Shown piece by piece: positions 57,360 through 64,000 of a stretch of 64,000 bases of DNA; the first letter of the stretch is position 1; the number at the start of each line of letters is the position of its first letter. Under the pieces are notes generated by a model. It made no database searches. It worked only from the letters and a program-made list of their open reading frames with translations, and was not told where the DNA came from. The stretch spans positions 4,582,001 through 4,646,000 of the forward strand of contig CP033464.1 of the NCBI GenBank assembly GCA_007833815.1. The letters are read 5' to 3'. The position numbers were made by a program, and so were the translations under genes. This DNA is from Brevibacillus laterosporus (GTDB lineage: Bacteria > Bacillota > Bacilli > Brevibacillales > Brevibacillaceae).

Positions 57360-57502
57360 ATCATCACTCGTTTCCTACTCATACTAAGTCCGTTCTATTA
57401 GATTTCTGTATATGCTCTTGTATTTGTTGCTAGAAAGAACACCCGCTCGTCTCGTAATCCAACGTTCGAGATGTTCTTTTACGCACATAGATATACGATC
57501 TT

Positions 57503-59704
57503 TTACATGACTCGCTTAAACATTTTTTCTAAATCATAGGTAGAAAAGTGAATAGCAATTGGTCGACCATGCGGGCAGGTGAAAGGACTTGTCGTTTGAC
57601 GAAGACGGGCCAATAGGGCCTCCATCTCTGCATGCATCAAATAACGATTGGCTTTAATTGAAGCCTTGCATGACATCATAATGGCAGCTTTTTCCCGCAT
57701 CTTACTCACTTCGACCCGCTCGCTTTCACTTGCTTCTTGTACAAATTGGATCAGTTCATTAATGATTTCCACTTCACTTCCTTGCGGGAACCACTGAGGG
57801 TGAGCCCTAACAAGAAATGTCCGGTTACCAAACCATTCCATATCCAATCCAAAAGATTGTAGCAAATCAAGTCGTTCCAGTAATTTCGCCTCTTCCTGCA
57901 TCGTACATTCCACCGTATGCGGGAATAAAAGCATTTGACTAGATATCGTCTCATCTTGCAATCTTTGCATAAAGTACTCGTAAAAGATCCGTTCCTGAGC
58001 AGCATGCTGATCAATTAAGTACATGCCAGAGTCGTTCTGAGCAATGATGTAGGTCCCATGAACCTGGCCTACTGGATAAAAGACAGGTACAGCAGATTCA
58101 AGCTCTTCTAAGTTCGCTGAGTCATCAAGATCGCTCTCTGCTTGTGACTGTTCTACTATATATGATTGAGATTCATTACTATCTACTTCGTCTTTTACGT
58201 TTTCGTCATTTTCAATAGAATCGTCCCATCGAGCCTCTTCCATTTCAGAGCTTTTCTTACACTCAGTTCCATCATGTTCCGTTGACGAACGTTCAAGTTC
58301 CTGGGGCACACTTACATCTGAATGCTGAACTAAATTACTAGTTGGGCTTTCAACTCGCTGTTGGCTCAAGTCGCTAGCAAGATAGCTGGTCATGCTGTTA
58401 CCCGCATACATCCATTTGCTTTCATGTGGTTGATCTGCTTCTACGTGTATATCGACTTCTGGTTTATCAACCACCTGCTGGTCTATCTGTTGGCTCAATT
58501 GTTGTTTTGCCGTCAATTCAGATGTAGACCCAGACATCTGTTCTGCGTACGTTGGTCGCCGCTCTCTGATAGGCACATCAAAAGCCGTAAGCAAACGATT
58601 CATTTGTTGTTGCTGTTCAGCCGAATGCCGCTCACCTAGGTCAAACTGCGGCTGGTATGGCTTTTCCATCTTAATTTTAGGACGACTGCTTGTCTGCATT
58701 GGTTGCACGATTCGTAAGCCTGTTTGCAGTGCCTCTTTTACTGATTGTTCGACCGCTGCACACAATTCTTGCTCTTTACTAAAACGTACCTCTAGTTTAG
58801 CTGGATGAACATTCACATCAACTAAAATAGGGTCCATTTCAATATGCATAGCAACAATCGGAAAGCGACCGATCGGTAAAAAGGTATGATACCCTCGCAT
58901 TATCGCTTGAGACAGTGGGTAATTACGTACATAACGCCCATTAACCAGCGTAGAGATGTATGTACGATTAGCTCTCGTTACCTCTGTTTTAGATAATAAA
59001 CCACTCCAGCGAAAATCTAATGTCTCTCCTTCAAACGGCAGCAATAACTTAGCAACCTGAACTCCATAAATGGCTGCCATTACATGTAACAGCTTGCCAT
59101 CACCCGATGTTTGCAACAAACTTCTCCCATTATGAGTCAACGTAAAAGCAATCGTCGGATAGGTAATCGCTAACCGATTTACATAATCTGAGACATGTCC
59201 TACCTCCGTGGAAATGGAACGCATATATTTTAAACGCGCCGGTGTATTAAAAAATAGGTCACGCACGACAATCTCTGTTCCTTTGACTCTAGCGTAATCC
59301 TCTACGACCTTCATGTCTCCACCGTCAATTACGACCTTGGTTCCCACTTGTCCACTATCTTCAGCACTCATCAATTCAATTCGAGATACCGAGGCGATAG
59401 ATGCCAATGCTTCACCACGAAAGCCAAGAGAGCGAATATGGAACAAATCGCGCGCCGAACGAATCTTGCTCGTAGCATGCCGCTCAAAAGCACGTAAGCA
59501 ATCATCACGATCCATTCCTGCCCCATTATCGACAATGCGTATGAGCTGTAAACCACCTTCCTCAATGTGAATTTCTATCTGAGAGGTACCTGCATCAATT
59601 GAATTTTCCACCAGCTCCTTCACCACAGAGGCTGGGCGTTCCACCACTTCACCAGCGGCAATCATATTGCTTACCTGTTCCGTTAGCACTTGAATTTTCC
59701 CCAT
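57503..59704 (-). CDS. mutL: DNA mismatch repair protein MutL
   Basis: The ATG at 59704 has GGGGAGGA upstream; 733 residues. The N-terminal GHKL ATPase shows ELVENSIDAGTSQIEIHIEE, DNGAGM and GFRGEALASI. The C-terminal endonuclease domain has LIDQHAAQERIFYE, MSCKASIKAN and CPHGRPIAI, the metal-binding set of nicking MutL proteins. A long acidic linker separates the two. It follows mutS by 28 bases. Confidence 0.97.
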   Translation of the reverse strand: MGKIQVLTEQVSNMIAAGEVVERPASVVKELVENSIDAGTSQIEIHIEEGGLQLIRIVDNGAGMDRDDCLRAFERHATSKIRSARDLFHIRSLGFRGEALASIASVSRIELMSAEDSGQVGTKVVIDGGDMKVVEDYARVKGTEIVVRDLFFNTPARLKYMRSISTEVGHVSDYVNRLAITYPTIAFTLTHNGRSLLQTSGDGKLLHVMAAIYGVQVAKLLLPFEGETLDFRWSGLLSKTEVTRANRTYISTLVNGRYVRNYPLSQAIMRGYHTFLPIGRFPIVAMHIEMDPILVDVNVHPAKLEVRFSKEQELCAAVEQSVKEALQTGLRIVQPMQTSSRPKIKMEKPYQPQFDLGERHSAEQQQQMNRLLTAFDVPIRERRPTYAEQMSGSTSELTAKQQLSQQIDQQVVDKPEVDIHVEADQPHESKWMYAGNSMTSYLASDLSQQRVESPTSNLVQHSDVSVPQELERSSTEHDGTECKKSSEMEEARWDDSIENDENVKDEVDSNESQSYIVEQSQAESDLDDSANLEELESAVPVFYPVGQVHGTYIIAQNDSGMYLIDQHAAQERIFYEYFMQRLQDETISSQMLLFPHTVECTMQEEAKLLERLDLLQSFGLDMEWFGNRTFLVRAHPQWFPQGSEVEIINELIQFVQEASESERVEVSKMREKAAIMMSCKASIKANRYLMHAEMEALLARLRQTTSPFTCPHGRPIAIHFSTYDLEKMFKRVM

Positions 59705-59732
59705 GTTCCTCCCCTTTCTGTGTGAAGCAAGC

Positions 59733-62504
59733 TTACTTATGTTTACGCAAACGTGCATTCCATTCAGATAACTGAATGAGTGCTTGTAGCGGCGTCATTT
59801 GATTTAAATCTAAGTCACGTAATTCTGATAGAACTTCTGTTTCGAATGGATTTACAACAGGTTCAAGAACAGTAGAAGCAGTTTCCAATCTAGCATTTTC
59901 TGTTGTTCTACTAGAAATAGCTGAGGGGTGCTCCACTTTTGCGACTTCTATCACATCAGTCATGTCCGTTTTGGATTCTGTTTCTACGTTTGATTTGGTA
60001 GTATCGCTACCTTTGCTCTTTTTCTTATGAGTAGTCATAGCTTGACCCGAAGAGACTTGCTGTGAGGGAGCTTGACCCCACAACATATCTAGCGACAGTT
60101 GCTCTAACGGTGCTTCTCGATCCTTGCCTTCTAATCCCTGTAAGATTTCGCGTGCACGACTGATCACCTCAAATGGCATCTCAGCTAATTCCGCAACATG
60201 AATCCCGTAGCTTTTATCAGCACGGCCTTCCTCAATCTTATGCAAGAATAAGAGCTTGCCATCCCGCTCTTCACAACGAGCATGAACATTCACCACTCCT
60301 GGGATTTTCTCCTCCAGATCGGTTAGTTCATGATAGTGCGTGGAGAATAAGGTTTTTGCTCCTATATGTTCATGGATATATTCAATCACCGCTTGCGCTA
60401 AAGCCATTCCATCATAGGTAGACGTTCCTCGACCAATCTCATCTAGCAATATCAAGCTACGTGGAGTTGCCTTTACTAGCGCATTACGCGTTTCTAGCAT
60501 CTCAACCATAAAGGTAGAGAATCCTCCTACCAAATCATCCGCAGCTCCAATTCGCGTAAAAATTTGATCCACTAAGCTAATTCGCGCTTCGCTAGCTGGA
60601 ACAAAGCAACCGATCTGGGCCATAACCGTAATCAACGCCATTTGTCGCATATACGTACTCTTACCCGCCATATTAGGCCCTGTGATGAGCAAAATATTAC
60701 GGTCTTTTTGATTCATCATCACGTCATTTGCAACATACTTCTCTTGATTTAATACGGCTTCAACTACCGCGTGACGACCATCCTTTACGTACACTTCACC
60801 ATCCGTTGTTAATATTGGACGGATAAATCCACGTTCATCACTAACTGTAGCAAAGGCTTGCAACACGTCAATGCGAGCAATTCGTTCTGCTAATGTTTGG
60901 ATGCGAGGGATATGCTTGGCCACTTCCAAACGAATTTGGGTAAATAACTGATACTCTAGCTCAACTAACTTCTCTTCCGCTTCTAGAATCAGTGCTTCTT
61001 TCTCTTTTAACTCTGGAGTCACATAGCGCTCCGCATTCGTTAACGTTTGCTTACGTTCGTAACGCCCCTCTGGTATATGGGCAAGGTTCGCCTTTGAAAT
61101 TTCGATATAGTAACCAAATACTTTATTAAAGCCTACTTTTAACGAACGAATTCCTGTCAGTTCCCGCTCGCTTTTTTCTAATTGAGCAATCCAGCTCTTA
61201 CCTTGGCGACTAGCCAATCTGAGCTTGTCCAAGTATTCATCATAGCCATCTTGAATCAAATTTCCCTCACGGACACTCACAGGCGGCTCTTCCACTAGGG
61301 TTTCTGCTAAAAATTGTGCGATATCACTACAGTCATCCATGTCGGAAGCAATTGTTTGTAAAGCTTCTTCTCCGCTGTTAACCAATAGGTGCTTTATATC
61401 AGGAATGGCTTCGAGAGAATGGCGCAGTTGGACTAAATCTTTTGCATTTGCATTGCCATAAGAAATACGTCCCGCTAAACGCTCCAGATCATATACACGA
61501 TCAAGCCCCTCACGCACATCAGAACGCAATAATAAATCGTGGCGGAATGCTTCTACCGTATCGTATCGTTTACCAATTTCATCCGGATGTAATAGTGGGC
61601 GTTCAATCCAACGACGCAACAAACGTCCGCCCATCGCTGTCTCCGTTTTATCCAGCAACCATAGCAAAGAGCCTTTTTTGGACTTGTCCCGGATGGTTTC
61701 CGTCAGCTCTAAATTTCTCCGTGAGAAATGGTCCATTTGCAAAAATTCATGTGCCACATAATGTTGCAAGGAACGCATATGTGTCAACGCCCGCTTTTGC
61801 GTAGTTCTGACATAATGCAAGAGTCCGTTCATCGCTTGACGAACAGCATCCTCTAGCTGAGTAGCTTCCGTTGGGTATAACTCATCTACGGCCGTTTGTG
61901 AGACTACATTGGTCGCTAGGCAAGTAATAGACATATGAGGTGATAAACCTTTACCTCTAAGTTCATCCTCAGCAATATCACATAGCAACAGCTCACTTGG
62001 GCGATACTGCATCGCTTCTTCTACTGCTGCATACATCGTTGACAAAGAAGTTGTATACATTTCACCGGTACTTAAATCACATGCTGCTACCGCCGCTTTT
62101 CCTGACAATGCGGCGATAGCAACCAGATAATTGTTCTCTTTATCGTTTAACCATTTTCCTTCAATCATGGTTCCAGGTGTAATCATTCGTGTTACTTCAC
62201 GCTTTACAACACCTTTTGACTCTTTGGGATCTTCTACTTGCTCGCAAATCGCTACTTTGTATCCCTTTTTTAACAATTCCGCAATATAGGTCTCAGCTGC
62301 GTGATGAGGCACTCCACACATTGGAATGCGCTCTTCTGTTCCTCCTCCACGTCCTGTTAACGTAATTTCCAGTTCACGTGAGGCTAGAATTGCATCTTCA
62401 AAAAAGAGTTCATAAAAGTCGCCTAAACGGAAAAACAAAAAAGCATCCGTATATTGGCGCTTTATCTCTAAATACTGTTGAATCATTGGGGTGTATTGTG
62501 CCAT
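59733..62504 (-). CDS. mutS: DNA mismatch repair protein MutS
   Basis: The 923-residue product has the mismatch-reading Phe-x-Glu motif (FFRLGDFYELFFEDA), the connector and lever domains, and the ATPase (Walker A TGPNMAGKSTYMRQM; ILLDEIGRGTSTYDG; FSTHYHEL). It is longer than B. subtilis MutS because of a Ser/Thr/Lys-rich linker (about residues 820-890) before the terminal helices (LNQMTPLQALIQLSEWNARL). Confidence 0.97.
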   Translation of the reverse strand: MAQYTPMIQQYLEIKRQYTDAFLFFRLGDFYELFFEDAILASRELEITLTGRGGGTEERIPMCGVPHHAAETYIAELLKKGYKVAICEQVEDPKESKGVVKREVTRMITPGTMIEGKWLNDKENNYLVAIAALSGKAAVAACDLSTGEMYTTSLSTMYAAVEEAMQYRPSELLLCDIAEDELRGKGLSPHMSITCLATNVVSQTAVDELYPTEATQLEDAVRQAMNGLLHYVRTTQKRALTHMRSLQHYVAHEFLQMDHFSRRNLELTETIRDKSKKGSLLWLLDKTETAMGGRLLRRWIERPLLHPDEIGKRYDTVEAFRHDLLLRSDVREGLDRVYDLERLAGRISYGNANAKDLVQLRHSLEAIPDIKHLLVNSGEEALQTIASDMDDCSDIAQFLAETLVEEPPVSVREGNLIQDGYDEYLDKLRLASRQGKSWIAQLEKSERELTGIRSLKVGFNKVFGYYIEISKANLAHIPEGRYERKQTLTNAERYVTPELKEKEALILEAEEKLVELEYQLFTQIRLEVAKHIPRIQTLAERIARIDVLQAFATVSDERGFIRPILTTDGEVYVKDGRHAVVEAVLNQEKYVANDVMMNQKDRNILLITGPNMAGKSTYMRQMALITVMAQIGCFVPASEARISLVDQIFTRIGAADDLVGGFSTFMVEMLETRNALVKATPRSLILLDEIGRGTSTYDGMALAQAVIEYIHEHIGAKTLFSTHYHELTDLEEKIPGVVNVHARCEERDGKLLFLHKIEEGRADKSYGIHVAELAEMPFEVISRAREILQGLEGKDREAPLEQLSLDMLWGQAPSQQVSSGQAMTTHKKKSKGSDTTKSNVETESKTDMTDVIEVAKVEHPSAISSRTTENARLETASTVLEPVVNPFETEVLSELRDLDLNQMTPLQALIQLSEWNARLRKHK

Positions 62505-62533
62505 CTTTTCTACTCCTAATACCCATAATCATT

Positions 62534-63862
62534 TCATCTATTATAACATGGTTCCTGATGGTTGTTGAGTTGAAATGGGGGTAACTTCCAAGCCAACTTG
62601 ATATCATGATTGCTTTGCCACTCCCCCTCCGTAAAAATACTATGAAAAAAGGGAGTTAGATATTTTCGATACGTTTGATACAAAGGAAGAACCTTTAGCT
62701 CGGCATACAACTCCTTGACTAAGGAAGTGAGTTTCTCTTTCTCTCCTCGATAGTAAGCAAGCTGCATGGCTACATCTGTACTCACATCTCGCTTGAGAAG
62801 ATATTGGGATTCAACAATCACTTTGGTCAGAGTCAAAACACCCTTGGTCATTCGTGGTGAAACCAGCCAACTAGGTAACGTCCTGTATTCAAATCCTCCA
62901 TGCGGTTGTTCACGTACATCTCCTAGAAAACCGTAACGTGGTCGTCTTTTGATACATCCACGATCTTCTAACAAACACAGCGGCAATGCCAAATAAGTAT
63001 CTAATTTGCGAATTAAATCGAAATGAAGAGCAGTCCCACTAACATGAACATGGCCTCCGATTGGATAACCGTCAAAGGGCATTCCCCCTGCCAGCCAACT
63101 AATCGAATCATCAGCGATCTTACGTTGAGCCAAATGAAGAGCTTTATAAATATTTTTCATAACGATTTCCGGTTCTGTTGAGGGGTCTGGTCGAACTTCA
63201 ACCAACGGATGCTGATTAGATGGAAGCTCTGTTTTTAATCGGACTCCATCGTATCCAACAGCGCCATATTTTTGCAAATACTCAGAAGCAATTGCCATTT
63301 TTCCTGACTGGTCACGCAGAGCAAATTCAGGGTCAGCTCCCAGCATCACCTGTGGAGTAGCTACTTGATCCAGAAGAATCTGCTGTTCACGTTGCTTCAT
63401 AAACAACTGCACTCGTTCCAGAAGCGAAACATCTACCGACAGTTGAGCATGACAATCTATTACCCGCATCCTTATTGGGGAATGAACCCCAACTGTTACT
63501 ATCCCATAATCCAGCCCTAGAGCATAAACGGTACGAATTGCCAAGGAAACGATCCGATTTTTTTCTGTTTCATCTAACTGTTGGCTAACTTCTTCTTTTT
63601 GAGTTTTGCCAACCGTCCGCGCTGCCTGTAAAATCCAGACAGTCCGATTCTCTATTCGATAAATAGCGGCGATCTGATGTTGAAACAAATGTACTTCATA
63701 CGTTTGCATTGGGATTACACCAGCGTACGTCTGAATAGGCACCCCGTGTAACTTCAAAATGGCCATCATTCTCTCTCGTTGATGCGTATGTTTTATGGCG
63801 CTCTCCCTATTCCACTTTTCCATGGAAAAAGTGGCGACTTTACTCATTACCATGTTAGACAT
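62534..63862 (-). CDS. Putative amidoligase-domain protein (COOH-NH2 ligase type)
   Basis: The 442-residue product has the pattern of the putative amidoligase family (PF14395-like): MLGADPEFALRDQSGKM, LVEVRPDPSTEPE, GGHVHVSGTALHFDLIRKLD and GGFEYRTLPSWLVSPRM. It belongs to the ATP-grasp/glutamine-synthetase-like amide-ligase clan, predicted to join amino groups to peptide or glycan carboxylates. GGGAGG precedes the ATG. Next to mutS in Brevibacillus-type genomes, it may act in the spore coat; that is inference. Confidence 0.75.
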   Translation of the reverse strand: MSNMVMSKVATFSMEKWNRESAIKHTHQRERMMAILKLHGVPIQTYAGVIPMQTYEVHLFQHQIAAIYRIENRTVWILQAARTVGKTQKEEVSQQLDETEKNRIVSLAIRTVYALGLDYGIVTVGVHSPIRMRVIDCHAQLSVDVSLLERVQLFMKQREQQILLDQVATPQVMLGADPEFALRDQSGKMAIASEYLQKYGAVGYDGVRLKTELPSNQHPLVEVRPDPSTEPEIVMKNIYKALHLAQRKIADDSISWLAGGMPFDGYPIGGHVHVSGTALHFDLIRKLDTYLALPLCLLEDRGCIKRRPRYGFLGDVREQPHGGFEYRTLPSWLVSPRMTKGVLTLTKVIVESQYLLKRDVSTDVAMQLAYYRGEKEKLTSLVKELYAELKVLPLYQTYRKYLTPFFHSIFTEGEWQSNHDIKLAWKLPPFQLNNHQEPCYNR

Positions 63863-64000
63863 ACGCCTACCTCCCTTGCTTCCTTCCTACAAGCTATGCA
63901 CTTTACAAAAAGGTGGTGCGTAATCTAACATATGTAACATTTTTAACTAATTCACGTAATTTTTCTGTTATTAAAAAACAAAAAAGGCCATCGGATACGC
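63863..64000. other. Right-edge intergenic
   Basis: A/T-rich. GGCCATCGGATACGC after an A-run at the edge looks like half of a terminator stem cut by the window end. Confidence 0.4.

Overview
The window is low-GC Firmicute DNA and reads like a Brevibacillus chromosome, most likely close to B. laterosporus. This is inferred from gene content; no database was searched. Two halves differ sharply. Positions 42.6-64 kb are conserved backbone, almost all on the minus strand: glnA, glnR, a class B penicillin-binding protein, ynbB, hflX, spoVK, a few accessory genes, hfq, miaA, a methyltransferase, mutL, mutS and an amidoligase-like gene. Positions 1-42.5 kb are an accessory region rich in insertion-sequence and prophage debris.

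Toxin island (0.7-13.1 kb). Three minus-strand units lie head to tail. Unit A is a four-gene operon matching orfX1-orfX2-orfX3-p47 of botulinum orfX-type clusters, with no neurotoxin or NTNH gene in the window. Unit B is a three-domain Cry-like toxin. Unit C is a secreted-type metallophosphoesterase fused to a ricin-type lectin domain. Each unit starts at TAAGCGTAAAATAGTCCCC (read on +) and ends at an inverted partner, so the units look like cassettes. Units A and B also share a 175-bp leader with a G-rich Shine-Dalgarno-like run and a four-codon reading frame. An IS3-family wreck separates A from B. A TnpB-less IS200/IS605-type element with an omegaRNA-like 3' end sits between the cry leader and the cry start codon.

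Middle accessory region (13-33 kb). This is a mosaic: truncated serine hydrolase, DUF6506 and DUF1801 proteins, a GntR-regulated ABC transporter, a pentapeptide-repeat protein, a CopZ-like Fe-S protein, a 919-residue collagen-like (BclA-type) surface protein, a WG-type secreted protein, broken M23 peptidase and Dps genes, MgtE, and small phage-like genes.

Integrated element (33.6-42.5 kb). A 16-bp direct repeat flanks a block ending in a tyrosine integrase that carries one in-frame UGA. It holds XRE regulators, a response regulator with a 32-residue peptide gene but no kinase, a holin-type lysis remnant, and five tandem type I toxin-antitoxin units (putative holin-like/BsrG-TxpA-type toxins) with convergent antisense promoters.

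The backbone genes serve nitrogen control (GlnR operator visible upstream of glnR), cell-wall elongation, sporulation, RNA and tRNA maturation and mismatch repair. Several accessory genes are broken at homopolymer runs, so some breaks could be sequencing errors.
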